A stretch of 64,000 bases of DNA from Vreelandella andesensis (lineage in GTDB: Bacteria > Pseudomonadota > Gammaproteobacteria > Pseudomonadales > Halomonadaceae), in NCBI RefSeq assembly GCF_003989795.1, contig NZ_RZHG01000021.1:1-64000 (forward strand), in the 5' to 3' direction. Below, piece by piece: positions 36,543 through 45,138 of this stretch; position 1 is the stretch's first letter; every line of letters begins with the position of its first letter. Both the position numbers and the translations under genes were made by a program. The notes beneath the pieces were generated by a model. It did no database searches. It was not told the DNA's origin and worked only from the letters and a program-made list of their open reading frames with translations.

Positions 36543-37757
36543 ATGAGCACAGCAGCCAAGCCACTAGCAGGCATCAAAGTACTCGATATTTCACGCGTAC
36601 TGGCAGGCCCATGGTGCGGGCAAATGCTCGCAGACATGGGGGCTGATGTGATCAAGATAGAGCGCCCCATCAGTGGCGATGACACGCGCCACTGGGGGCC
36701 TCCATGGCTCTCTGGCAGTGCAGAGTCGGCCTATTATCTGTGTGCCAACCGAGGCAAGCGCTCGGTCACGGTGGATATGGCAAAACCTGAAGGCCAAGCA
36801 TTAATTAAGCAGCTTGTCGCCACATCAGACGTTCTATTGGAAAACTTCAAAGTAGGTGGTTTGAAAAAATTTGGCTTGGACTACGAAAGCCTCAATGCAC
36901 TGAACCCTCGGCTTATCTACTGCTCAATCACCGGATTTGGCCAGGAAAGCCCTTACGCCCACCGAGCAGGCTACGATTTCATGATCCAGGCCATGGGCGG
37001 CATTATGAGCCTGACCGGCAAGCCTGATAATGAGCCCGGCGGTGGGCCCGTCAAAAGCGGCGTTGCCTTTACCGATATTTTCACTGGATTGTATGCGGCC
37101 AATGCGGTGCTGGCGGCGCTTTACCAGCGACGCGACAGCGGTATTGGATGTCATATTGATATGTCGCTGATGGACGTACAGGTGGGCGTACTAGCGAACC
37201 AAGCGCTCAACTACTTAACCTCCGGCCAAGTACCCCAGCGACTCGGGAATGCACACCCCAACATCGTGCCCTACCAAGCATTTGCCACGGCAGATGGCCA
37301 CATGATTGTTGCCGTTGGCAATGACGAGCAGTTTAAGCGTTTCTGCCAAGTGGTTGATCAGCCAAGTCTGCCGCTAGACCCGCGGTTCACAACCAACCGT
37401 GCACGCGTGCAGCACCGTAACGTGCTGACCCCTCTGTTAGAAGCCGTATTATTGACACAAAAAACTGATGAATGGCTAGCAGCCTTTGAAGCCGTGGGTG
37501 TGCCCAGCGGGCCAATAAACACCTTGGATCGCGTCTTTGATGACCCCCATGTCAAAGCCCGCGGTTTGAAGCAGACGCTTCCCCACCGCCAAGCAGGTCA
37601 CGTCGACTTAGTGGCTAATCCTATCCGTATCAACGGCGAGTCTATCAGCGCCCAAACAGCACCTCCCTCGCTGGGTGAACACACTCAACAGGTGCTCGAC
37701 GAGCTTGGCATTACCAGCGAACAGCGTCGTGCTCTGCAACAAGCAGGCATTATTTAA
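36543..37757 (+). CDS. CaiB/BaiF family CoA-transferase (probable succinyl-CoA:glutarate CoA-transferase)
   Basis: A 404-residue family III CoA-transferase. N-terminal LAGIKVLDISRVLAGPWCGQMLADMGADVIKIE is the family signature. The catalytic Asp is in GVAFTDIFTGLYAANAVLAALYQR. It follows gcdH by 26 bases. In bacteria and animals such gcdH neighbours activate glutarate using succinyl-CoA, so that role is inferred. The gene ends with a terminator at 37804. Confidence 0.9.
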   Translation: MSTAAKPLAGIKVLDISRVLAGPWCGQMLADMGADVIKIERPISGDDTRHWGPPWLSGSAESAYYLCANRGKRSVTVDMAKPEGQALIKQLVATSDVLLENFKVGGLKKFGLDYESLNALNPRLIYCSITGFGQESPYAHRAGYDFMIQAMGGIMSLTGKPDNEPGGGPVKSGVAFTDIFTGLYAANAVLAALYQRRDSGIGCHIDMSLMDVQVGVLANQALNYLTSGQVPQRLGNAHPNIVPYQAFATADGHMIVAVGNDEQFKRFCQVVDQPSLPLDPRFTTNRARVQHRNVLTPLLEAVLLTQKTDEWLAAFEAVGVPSGPINTLDRVFDDPHVKARGLKQTLPHRQAGHVDLVANPIRINGESISAQTAPPSLGEHTQQVLDELGITSEQRRALQQAGII

Positions 37758-37803
37758 CGCTCGTCATTAATCATTTTTTTGTAGCTGCTAGAAGATGCAT
37801 CTC

Positions 37804-37827
37804 AGCGCCCGCTTGGGCGTTTTTTTG
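37804..37827 (+). terminator. Rho-independent terminator after the CoA-transferase gene
   Basis: CGCCC-GCTT-GGGCG stem followed by seven T (37820-37826), about 47 bases past the stop. It closes the gntR-gcdH-CoA-transferase unit. Confidence 0.88.
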
Positions 37828-37995
37828 TTCGACTTGGCGCTCCATAATTTCTATACAAGACCTATACGAAAAGTTAACAAGCAACTAAACTCCCCCAATC
37901 TATGATTAAATAGTAAAAAAGTTTTAAATTGATCCGCGGCTGTCACGAACGATTGGCCGATGGGCGACTAGGCACACTGCTAAAGGGGGGATTTC

Positions 37996-38799
37996 ATGGG
38001 TTACTGCGCAAGGGTAGACGGAAGCTGTAAACGATGCGAGGGAGATCTCCCTTTTGATTTTACGATGGCTTTCCAGCCCATTGTGGACGTGTCATTGGCG
38101 CGCGTGGTAACCCATGAAGCGCTCGTTCGGGGTATTAATGGTGAGTCCGCCTGGAGTGTTCTTTCCAAGGTGACCGACGATCTGCTTTATCGTTTCGATC
38201 AAGCCTGCCGGGTTAAGGCAATTGAAATGGCAAGCGAACTGGACATGCAAACTGATTTATCGATCAATTTTTTGCCCAATGCTGTTTACGAACCAGAAGC
38301 CTGTATCCAAGCAACACTTGAGGTTTCTCAGCGTGTTGGTTGGCCAATGGATCGGCTAATTTTTGAAATTACCGAAACCGAACGCGTCCGTGACCGCCAG
38401 CATCTTCGCAACATTATTGAAGCCTACCGTGAAATGGGCTTCAAAACGGCGCTTGATGACTTTGGCAACGGCTATGCCAACCTGGACCTTCTTACTGACC
38501 TCACCCCAGACATACTAAAGATTGACCGCGAACTGGTAATGAACTGCGATCAAGAACCGCGACGTCAGGCCCTGCTTAATGCGATTATTTCGCTCGCGAA
38601 AGCGCTAAACACCGCATTGATCGCAGAAGGTGTTGAAACCCGCGCAGAAGCGTTATGGCTTGCCCATGCAGGCATTACTCGTCAGCAGGGGTTTTTCTTT
38701 GCCAAGCCTGCTATCAATTGCTTAAGCCCAGACCTCACTCCTCTATTATTAGACTTAAGAGAAGAGGTGTGTGTAGGCTTAGAAGCAACGAGCTACTGA
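37996..38799 (+). CDS. Stand-alone EAL-domain protein (putative c-di-GMP phosphodiesterase)
   Basis: A 267-residue protein consisting almost only of an EAL domain. The signature is THEALVRG, and metal/catalytic motifs are SINFLP, FEITETERV, DDFGNGY, LKIDREL, IAEGVET and QGFFFAKP, so the residues needed for c-di-GMP hydrolysis look intact. There is no GGDEF, PAS or membrane segment. The first 15 residues hold three cysteines (C4, C11, C14; C-x6-C-x2-C), a possible metal or redox site. A strong Shine-Dalgarno (AAAGGGGGGA) precedes ATG. It is transcribed alone between two terminator-bounded metabolic units. Confidence 0.9.
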   Translation: MGYCARVDGSCKRCEGDLPFDFTMAFQPIVDVSLARVVTHEALVRGINGESAWSVLSKVTDDLLYRFDQACRVKAIEMASELDMQTDLSINFLPNAVYEPEACIQATLEVSQRVGWPMDRLIFEITETERVRDRQHLRNIIEAYREMGFKTALDDFGNGYANLDLLTDLTPDILKIDRELVMNCDQEPRRQALLNAIISLAKALNTALIAEGVETRAEALWLAHAGITRQQGFFFAKPAINCLSPDLTPLLLDLREEVCVGLEATSY

Positions 38800-38954
38800 T
38801 CCAACTTGGTTATCACTTACCTATTATCTTTTCTTATTACACATTTTTATTGTCTCAATGACTATCCTGAAACAATGAAGACTGACTATGTCATATGAGC
38901 AGCAACACTGAACATCTTGTACAAGAAATACCCAACATCCAAAGGAGTTGAGCC

Positions 38955-40229
38955 ATGAGCAACGCTGAATTAAATGAACTAAAGCAAAAATACGTCGCAG
39001 CGGGCGCCGCAAGCCCCGCCACCGCTTTCGCGGATCGTGCTGAAAATTCTGAGATCTGGGACGCCGACGGAAACCGCTTTATCGACTTCGCGGGCGGCAT
39101 TGGCGTTTTGAACGTAGGGCATCGCCACCCGAAAGTGGTTGCGGCTGTAAAAGCCCAGCTTGATAAGGTTATGCACACGTGCCAGACAGTGATGCCTTAT
39201 GAAGGCTATGTAAAAGTTGCTGAAAAGCTTAGCCACTTAGTACCGGTACGCGGCCATGCAAAAGTAATGCTGGCCAATTCTGGTGCAGAAGCGCTTGAAA
39301 ACGCAGTTAAAATTGCACGTGCTGCCACCGGTCGTTCTAACGTGGTTTGTTTTGACGGCGGCTATCATGGCCGAACGTTCTACACCATGGCCATGAACGG
39401 CAAAGTTGCCCCGTATCAAACCGACTTCGGTCCAATGCCAGGTACCGTATTCCGCGCCCCTTACCCAGTGCCCTACCACGGCGTTAGCGAAGACGAAGCC
39501 ATTCGTGGTCTGAAAATGACCCTGAAAACCGACGCCAACCCAAAAGACACCGCCGCTATTGTCTTAGAGCCGGTGCTCGGCGAAGGGGGTTTCTATCCTG
39601 CGTCTAAGAGCTTCCTAGAAAAGATCCGTGAAATTTGCGATGAACACGGCATGCTGATGATCATCGACGAAGTGCAGTCCGGTTTTGGCCGTACTGGCAA
39701 AATGTTCGCCATTGAGCACAGCGGCGTTGAGCCAGACATCATGACGATGGCTAAGAGTATGGCCGACGGCATGCCCATCTCTGCGATTGTCGGCACCGAC
39801 AAGGTGATGGATGCCTCTGGCCCTAACTCTTTGGGCGGCACCTATACCGGTAGCCCCACCGCCTGTGCCGCTGCACTGGCCGTGATGGAAGTGTTCGAAG
39901 AAGAAAACATTCTCGAGAAAAGCCAGGCGCTAGGTGAAAAGCTAGCGGCCCGTTTTGGCGAGTGGCAAAACAAGTTCGACTGCATTGACCATGTCCGCAA
40001 TATGGGCGCTATGGCAGCATTTGAGCTGGTCTCTAATAAAACGGATCGCACGCCGAATCCAGAGCTTGCTGCGGCGCTATGTAAGAAAGCCCGTGAAGAA
40101 GGGCTGATCCTGCTCTCCTGCGGCATGTACGGCAACACGATTCGCTTCTTGATGCCCGTCACGATTGAAGACAGCGTACTCAACGAAGGGCTGGATATTA
40201 TTGAATCGTGCCTGGAATCGCTGGTTTGA
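38955..40229 (+). CDS. gabT: 4-aminobutyrate / 5-aminovalerate aminotransferase
   Basis: A 424-residue class III PLP aminotransferase. Motifs are NSGAEALENAVKIARAATGR, FDGGYHGRT, the MIIDEVQSGFGRTGK metal-free cofactor-binding segment and the PLP lysine K267 in TMAKSMADG. It moves the amino group of GABA to 2-oxoglutarate, and homologues (DavT) act on 5-aminovalerate in lysine breakdown. That reading would fit the glutaryl-CoA genes 2 kb upstream, but no semialdehyde dehydrogenase (gabD/davD) lies beside it. The ribosome site AAAGGAG is clear. A bidirectional terminator follows. Confidence 0.95.
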   Translation: MSNAELNELKQKYVAAGAASPATAFADRAENSEIWDADGNRFIDFAGGIGVLNVGHRHPKVVAAVKAQLDKVMHTCQTVMPYEGYVKVAEKLSHLVPVRGHAKVMLANSGAEALENAVKIARAATGRSNVVCFDGGYHGRTFYTMAMNGKVAPYQTDFGPMPGTVFRAPYPVPYHGVSEDEAIRGLKMTLKTDANPKDTAAIVLEPVLGEGGFYPASKSFLEKIREICDEHGMLMIIDEVQSGFGRTGKMFAIEHSGVEPDIMTMAKSMADGMPISAIVGTDKVMDASGPNSLGGTYTGSPTACAAALAVMEVFEEENILEKSQALGEKLAARFGEWQNKFDCIDHVRNMGAMAAFELVSNKTDRTPNPELAAALCKKAREEGLILLSCGMYGNTIRFLMPVTIEDSVLNEGLDIIESCLESLV

Positions 40230-40279
40230 ATGACTGGTTTAAATGATTGGTTGAAGCACTAACTGATAGCGCCAAAATC

Positions 40280-40306
40280 AACGCCGCCCAATCGGGCGGC
40301 GTTTTT
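40280..40306 (+). terminator. Bidirectional terminator between gabT and the 82-residue gene
   Basis: AACGCCGCCC-AATC-GGGCGGCGTT then TTTT on the plus strand. The reverse strand also ends in a T-rich stretch (GATTTTGG), so it can serve both convergent genes. Confidence 0.9.
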
Positions 40307-40307
40307 G

Positions 40308-40556
40308 TTAACGCGGACGCCGGTCGCCTTCAAGGAAGTTCGCCGTAAAGACCGCTTTTCCGTGGGTCTCGAATGACCATTTCATCACATCACTCAAGGC
40401 TGCCATCACTGCATCGAACTCCCCAAACACCTGGGTACTCATTCGATTAGGGTGCACTTCTAACCCTGTAGCTTCCAAACGTTTTACCACTTCTTTCACC
40501 ACTGGCTTAAAATCATCGGCCAGCGGGTAATAACTTAGCTGTACGGAAAGATACAT
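40308..40556 (-). CDS. YkoF/MTH1187-like thiamine-binding family protein
   Basis: An 82-residue protein starting MYLSVQLSYYPLADDF. The pattern (odd strand, then long helix KPVVKEVVKRLEATGLEV, NRMSTQVFGEFDAVMAAL) fits the small ferredoxin-like YkoF/MTH1187 proteins, some of which bind thiamine or its pyrimidine. Function here is not established. It is convergent with gabT and 19 bases upstream of a hydrolase start-to-stop boundary on the same strand; they may be co-transcribed. Confidence 0.7.
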   Translation of the reverse strand: MYLSVQLSYYPLADDFKPVVKEVVKRLEATGLEVHPNRMSTQVFGEFDAVMAALSDVMKWSFETHGKAVFTANFLEGDRRPR

Positions 40557-40575
40557 GCTGCCTCCTTAATGCGCG

Positions 40576-41397
40576 TTATGCGCGCTTGCTGGCACCCTGC
40601 TCAAAACGCTGCCACGCTGCCAATATAGCCGCTCGCGTTTCATCTGGATGCTCCATAGGGAACATATGGGTACCAGGAACCTCGCTAATGGCTAACCCAT
40701 GGCGTTGAAGCCGCTTAATCCGCGCGGAAGTCAGCAAGTGCGACTCCTGCCCTGCCACCAGTTGAATCGGCACACCGACCCGGCGTGGCAATCCTGACAG
40801 GTGATCCGGCAAATGGCGAAAAATCTCAACTTCCACACGCGGATCAAAAGTTAACTCAGCGCTACCGTCATCCAACAAGCGCGTGCCTGCTTCAATGTAG
40901 TCGTTTAACGCCGCTGGGGTAAAGCGGCGAAATAACCCACGACGGCGCAGTGAGTTCGCCATTGCTTCTCGACTAGGCCACACACTGCGCCGCCCTTGGG
41001 TTTTACCGGCAGGCGTGATGCGATCAATAAAGCCAAACCGCTTGGCGGCTTTCATCGCCCAGGCATCTGGCCCCAGCATTAACGGCGGATCAAGCATAAT
41101 TACGCCGCAGAAGCGCTCAGGCTGTTTATCGGCTGCCATGGCCATCAAGGTGCCGCCCAACGAGTGGCCAACGCCTAGCAAGGGCGCATCCGTATCCGGC
41201 AGGTAACTCAGCAATTCATCAACTAAATTGCCCCAATTATGGTTCACCGGGTAATCCGGGTGATGACCCAGTCGATCCAGCGGGTGAAGGTCAAACGACG
41301 CTGCCAATGGTTCCAGCAGCGTGCGGTAACTTAAGCCAGGAAAGCCATTCGCATGGGCAAACACTAAACGAGGGCGCTGGGTGACATGGGCAGACAT
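40576..41397 (-). CDS. Alpha/beta-fold hydrolase
   Basis: A 273-residue alpha/beta hydrolase. The oxyanion-hole strand is VFAHANGFPGLSY, the nucleophile elbow is GHSLGG (near residue 97), and a C-terminal His lies in PGTHMFPMEHPDE. Such proteins act as esterases, lipases or epoxide hydrolases; the substrate cannot be told from sequence. It stands between dinB and the small thiamine-binding-like gene on the reverse strand. Confidence 0.88.
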   Translation of the reverse strand: MSAHVTQRPRLVFAHANGFPGLSYRTLLEPLAASFDLHPLDRLGHHPDYPVNHNWGNLVDELLSYLPDTDAPLLGVGHSLGGTLMAMAADKQPERFCGVIMLDPPLMLGPDAWAMKAAKRFGFIDRITPAGKTQGRRSVWPSREAMANSLRRRGLFRRFTPAALNDYIEAGTRLLDDGSAELTFDPRVEVEIFRHLPDHLSGLPRRVGVPIQLVAGQESHLLTSARIKRLQRHGLAISEVPGTHMFPMEHPDETRAAILAAWQRFEQGASKRA

Positions 41398-41548
41398 GGC
41401 GGTCTCGCAGGGTAATAAGACAAGAATAAAACAGGGAAGCAGCGTGGGAACTCACCACCGCACAATTTAAAAAACCAACAGGCTATCATACGTCTGTTTT
41501 AACGCGCCTATGAATGAGCGTCAATCGACATAAGTATTAACAGGTTAA

Positions 41549-42595
41549 TTAGAAAAGCGTCAGTTGCTGAACAGTGGTTTCTTCTGCCAGACGGTAGCCA
41601 ACGCCTAATAACCGCACGGGCCTTTCGCCTCTTGCCCAGCCGACGTTGAGCAAAGTTTCGAACTGTGCAAGATCCAGCGCGGGGTCGGCGTGTTCCACGG
41701 TGGTTTGGGTAAAGTCGTTGAATTTGACCTTGATCATGACGCCACGCACGGCGGGCGGTGGGTCAAGCCGTGCATAGCGCCGCTCTAAATCGTTGATCAG
41801 TTCAGGGAGCTGAAGCCGGCAGGCTTCCAACGTCGGCAAATCTTGCGAATAGGTTTGCTCGGTGCTAATCGATTTCCGCTCACGGTGGGTTTTCACTGGT
41901 CGCTCGTCGCGCCCGTGGCTGAGTTCGAACAGACGATGCCCGAAACGGCCAAACTGTTCTACAAGCTCGGTGAGCGGACGAGCGCGCAAATCCGCGCCGG
42001 TTTGGATCCCCAGCCCCGCGAGTTTTTCAGCCGTGCGCGGCCCTACGCCGTGAATTTTCTTGACCGGCAATTGCTGCACAAAGCTATCGATAGCGTTCGG
42101 TGTGATCACAAACAGACCATCGGGCTTGCGCCAGTCGCTGGCAATTTTGGCGAGAAACTTATTCGGTGCAACACCTGCCGAAACGGTAATGCCTACTTCA
42201 AGCTTAACCCGCTGGCGAATTGCTTCGGCCATGCGAGTGGCGCTGCCATTGCACAGAGTGACATCGGTAACGTCTAAAAAGGCTTCATCTAGCGAGAGCG
42301 GTTCAATCAACTCGGTTACATCGCGATAGATCGCGAACACTTGGCGCGCCACCGCTTTGTATTTGGCCATATCGCCACGGATCACGGTTAAATGCGGGCA
42401 GCGTTTAAGTGCTTGCGCCATGGGCATGGCCGAGTGAATACCAAATTCGCGGGCGGGGTAGTTACAGGTAGCAACAACCCCGCGCTGCTCAACGCTGCCA
42501 CCTATCGCAATAGGCAGATCGTTAAGCGCTGGGTTGTCGCGCATTTCAACCGCTGCGTAGAAGCAGTCACAGTCGCAATGAATAATTTTGCGCAC
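41549..42595 (-). CDS. dinB: DNA polymerase IV
   Basis: A 348-residue Y-family translesion polymerase. It starts IIHCDCDCFYAAVEMRDNP (catalytic Asp, steric gate region), with the SLDEAFLDVT catalytic motif and the helix-hairpin-helix IHGVGPRTAEKLAGLGI. The C-terminal little-finger domain is complete, ending VQQLTLF, which resembles a beta-clamp-binding peptide. A perfect CTGT-N8-ACAG LexA box lies just upstream, so SOS induction is expected. Confidence 0.97.
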   Translation of the reverse strand: MRKIIHCDCDCFYAAVEMRDNPALNDLPIAIGGSVEQRGVVATCNYPAREFGIHSAMPMAQALKRCPHLTVIRGDMAKYKAVARQVFAIYRDVTELIEPLSLDEAFLDVTDVTLCNGSATRMAEAIRQRVKLEVGITVSAGVAPNKFLAKIASDWRKPDGLFVITPNAIDSFVQQLPVKKIHGVGPRTAEKLAGLGIQTGADLRARPLTELVEQFGRFGHRLFELSHGRDERPVKTHRERKSISTEQTYSQDLPTLEACRLQLPELINDLERRYARLDPPPAVRGVMIKVKFNDFTQTTVEHADPALDLAQFETLLNVGWARGERPVRLLGVGYRLAEETTVQQLTLF

Positions 42596-42620
42596 AGATT
42601 GCCCTTGCCTCCGCCCTTAC

Positions 42621-42636
42621 CTGTAAATAATCACAG
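42621..42636 (-). promoter_or_regulatory. LexA (SOS) box upstream of dinB
   Basis: CTGTAAATAATCACAG is a perfect CTGT-N8-ACAG palindrome ending 26 bases before the dinB ATG. It matches the LexA consensus better than the recA copy in this window. Confidence 0.9.
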
Positions 42637-42658
42637 TTTAACACAGGAGAAACCGAGA

Positions 42659-44122
42659 CTACGTACCGCAAAATGTTCTCAGCACTTGTTCGTTTTCCGT
42701 TGCAGGGGCGGCAAGGCGGCGGGCTTCTACGGATTCATCGAAAGGCCGGGTGACCACCCCAAGCAGCGTATGGAAGGGGCCAAAATCGCCCTTGTAAGCC
42801 GCATCGATAACGTCCTGAATACGGTGATTGCGGGGAATGATCACTGGATTAGCACGCCGCATGGCAGCTAAGCGCTCACCGTCTTGGTTGGCCACCTGTA
42901 CTGCTTGCCATTTCTCTAGCCATGCCGCCAGTTCATTGGGCTGGGTCGTCAGCCTTAGCAGTGCTTCTTTATGCGGCTCATTTAAGGTGTGCGCATAATG
43001 TGTCAGCGCATCAAAGGTGGCCGTCATATCCATGCGGCCTTGGTGCATCTGGCTTTCCAGCGCCGTCATTAGCGCTGCGGCTTGGTCGCTGTCTGCTACA
43101 AGGCCGAGCTTATCCGCCTGTAGGCGGCGCTGCTCGGCATCAAACAGTGGCTCAAAGCGGCGAATGATCTCGGTGGCCTGCGCTACCACGGTATCACCTT
43201 CTTCGCGCATCAGCGGCAGCAATGTTTCGGCAAAGCGGGCTAGGTTCCATTGGGCAATAGTGGGCTGGTTTTCAAACGCATAGCGCTTACCTTCATCGAC
43301 CGAACTGTAGGCTTTTTGCGGGTCAAACTGCTCCATAAAGGCACAAGGGCCATAATCAATCGTTTCCCCGGCAATACTGCAGTTGTCGGTATTCATCACG
43401 CCATGAATAAACCCAAGGCTCATCCACCGCGCTACCAGCGCCGCTTGGCGGGCCGTAACGGCTTCTAATAGCGCAAGATAAGGGTCTTCGGCCTTGGCCG
43501 CCTCGGGATAGTGGCGCTCAATCACATGATCAGCTAACGCTTTCAACGCAGATTCATCTCGGCGAACCGCCGCAAACTGAAACGTGCCCACACGAATATG
43601 ACTGCTCGCAACACGGGCAAGTATTGCCCCCGGCTCAGGTAACTGCCGATTAACCCGCTCGCCGGTCGAAACCGCTGCTAACGCACGGGTCGTAGGCACG
43701 CCCACCGCTGCCATAAATTCACTCACCAAATACTCTCGCAACACCGGGCCGAGCGGCGAACGACCATCGCCACCACGTGAAAACGGCGTACGGCCGCTGC
43801 CTTTAAGTTGCACGTCACGTCGCACACCCTGCTGGTCGATAACTTCTCCCAACAGCAACGCACGGCCATCGCCTAACTGCGGAACAAAGTGACCAAACTG
43901 ATGCCCAGCGTAACCAAGCGCCCGTGGCTCTGCGTCTGGTGGCAGTTGGTTGCCACTAAACCATTGGGCAAGCGTGGCATCATCAGGCCGCGTTTGCATG
44001 CCTAACTGCACTGCAAGCGCGTCGTTAAACACGATCAGGCTGGGCTGCGCCACGGGCGTGGGTTGACAGGCAACCCATAGAGGTTCTGGCAACGTGGCAA
44101 ACAGGTGTTCAAAGGTCAGCAC
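42659..44122 (-). CDS. selO: Protein adenylyltransferase SelO (YdiU family)
   Basis: SelO pseudokinases transfer AMP from ATP to Ser/Thr/Tyr of target proteins, acting in redox stress in E. coli. Family hallmarks are the GSGRTPFSRGGDGRSPLGPVLREYL segment, the Mg-binding D in IDYGPCAFME, NTDNCSIAG and the C-terminal Cys (FCGT). I set the start at GTG 44122 (MLTFEHLF, 487 residues) because GAGGAG lies 6 bases upstream. The longer alternative starts at a TTG (44146) with no ribosome site and would include this Shine-Dalgarno as codons. Confidence 0.93.
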   Translation of the reverse strand: MLTFEHLFATLPEPLWVACQPTPVAQPSLIVFNDALAVQLGMQTRPDDATLAQWFSGNQLPPDAEPRALGYAGHQFGHFVPQLGDGRALLLGEVIDQQGVRRDVQLKGSGRTPFSRGGDGRSPLGPVLREYLVSEFMAAVGVPTTRALAAVSTGERVNRQLPEPGAILARVASSHIRVGTFQFAAVRRDESALKALADHVIERHYPEAAKAEDPYLALLEAVTARQAALVARWMSLGFIHGVMNTDNCSIAGETIDYGPCAFMEQFDPQKAYSSVDEGKRYAFENQPTIAQWNLARFAETLLPLMREEGDTVVAQATEIIRRFEPLFDAEQRRLQADKLGLVADSDQAAALMTALESQMHQGRMDMTATFDALTHYAHTLNEPHKEALLRLTTQPNELAAWLEKWQAVQVANQDGERLAAMRRANPVIIPRNHRIQDVIDAAYKGDFGPFHTLLGVVTRPFDESVEARRLAAPATENEQVLRTFCGT

Positions 44123-44171
44123 GGGCGACTCCTCGGTTGGTGGCAATATAGCTGCCTAATACCCTAGCACT

Positions 44172-45020
44172 TTAGTCAAGTAAACGCCGCTGTAAACAGC
44201 TGACAGCTTGCTCTAGCACAGGAGTTAACGGTGCACGCCACTGGTGGGTTAATAGCGCATCGGCGCGGGTGACACCGAGCGACAGCGAGGCAACCGGCAA
44301 GCCCATGGCGTGGGCATCGCGGCAAAAGCGGTAGCCTGAATACACCATCAGCGAAGTGCCTACAGCCAGAACAGCATCCGCATTTTCCAATCCCACTTGG
44401 GCGGCCAAACGTCGCGCTGACGGCACCACATCGCCGTAATACACCACCTGAGGCTTTAAAATGCCTTTGCAGCGTGGGCAGTCCAAGATCTTAAACATCG
44501 AAAAGTCGGTTTCTAGATCCGCGTCACCGTCGGGCGCATGGCCGGCATCTAGCGCTGCAAAGTGGGGGTTCATGCTGGCCATTTCACTGTGCATAGCGTG
44601 GCGCATGAGTTGATAGCCGCATGACATGCACCCCACCATGTCTGCGCGTCCGTGCAGATCAATTACCTTGCGGGAGCCTGCCCGCTGATGCAGACGATCC
44701 ACATTCTGGGTTACCAGCAGCTCCACATAGCCCATGGCTTCCAGCGCTGCTAGGGCACGGTGCGCGCCGCTCACTTGGGCTTCACGCAGGGCCTTAAAGC
44801 CAATCAGCGCTCGCGCCCAATAGCGCTGGCGCACGGCAAGTGATGCCATAAAATCACCATGCTGTACCGGCGGTGGTCGTTTCCACTGCCCATCTGCATC
44901 GCGGTAATCAGGAATGCCGCTGTCGGTGCTAACCCCCGCGCCGGTAAGCACCCACAGCTTAGGATGGCGTTCAATAAACCCCGCCAGCGCTTCACCCGCC
45001 TGGGCGATGCTATTTGTCAT
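44172..45020 (-). CDS. Sir2-family NAD-dependent deacylase
   Basis: A sirtuin of about 282 residues. NAD-binding motifs are LTGAGVSTDSGIPDYRD and TQNVDRLH; the catalytic His is in DLHGR. Four zinc cysteines lie in CMSCG and CPRC, and VGTSLMVYSGY closes the fold. The SIPDYR and TQNVD versions and the PQVVYYGD segment place it with SIR4-like (class II) sirtuins. The start is uncertain: ATG 45020 is used here, while an in-frame TTG at 45038, preceded by GGTGA, would add six residues. Confidence 0.9.
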   Translation of the reverse strand: MTNSIAQAGEALAGFIERHPKLWVLTGAGVSTDSGIPDYRDADGQWKRPPPVQHGDFMASLAVRQRYWARALIGFKALREAQVSGAHRALAALEAMGYVELLVTQNVDRLHQRAGSRKVIDLHGRADMVGCMSCGYQLMRHAMHSEMASMNPHFAALDAGHAPDGDADLETDFSMFKILDCPRCKGILKPQVVYYGDVVPSARRLAAQVGLENADAVLAVGTSLMVYSGYRFCRDAHAMGLPVASLSLGVTRADALLTHQWRAPLTPVLEQAVSCLQRRLLD

Positions 45021-45138
45021 TTCCACGGCCTGCGTCAATGGATCACCCTATGCAACACTGCGACAAGTAAACGATACTGTATGACAATAAAGGGTCATGC
45101 AATATGATGCCCTCGTTATTCAACGTAAGGAGTGTCTC

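Noticed and set aside
44123..44146. TTG start for selO
   Set aside because: The GAGGAG ribosome site lies downstream of this TTG and correctly spaced for the GTG at 44122.
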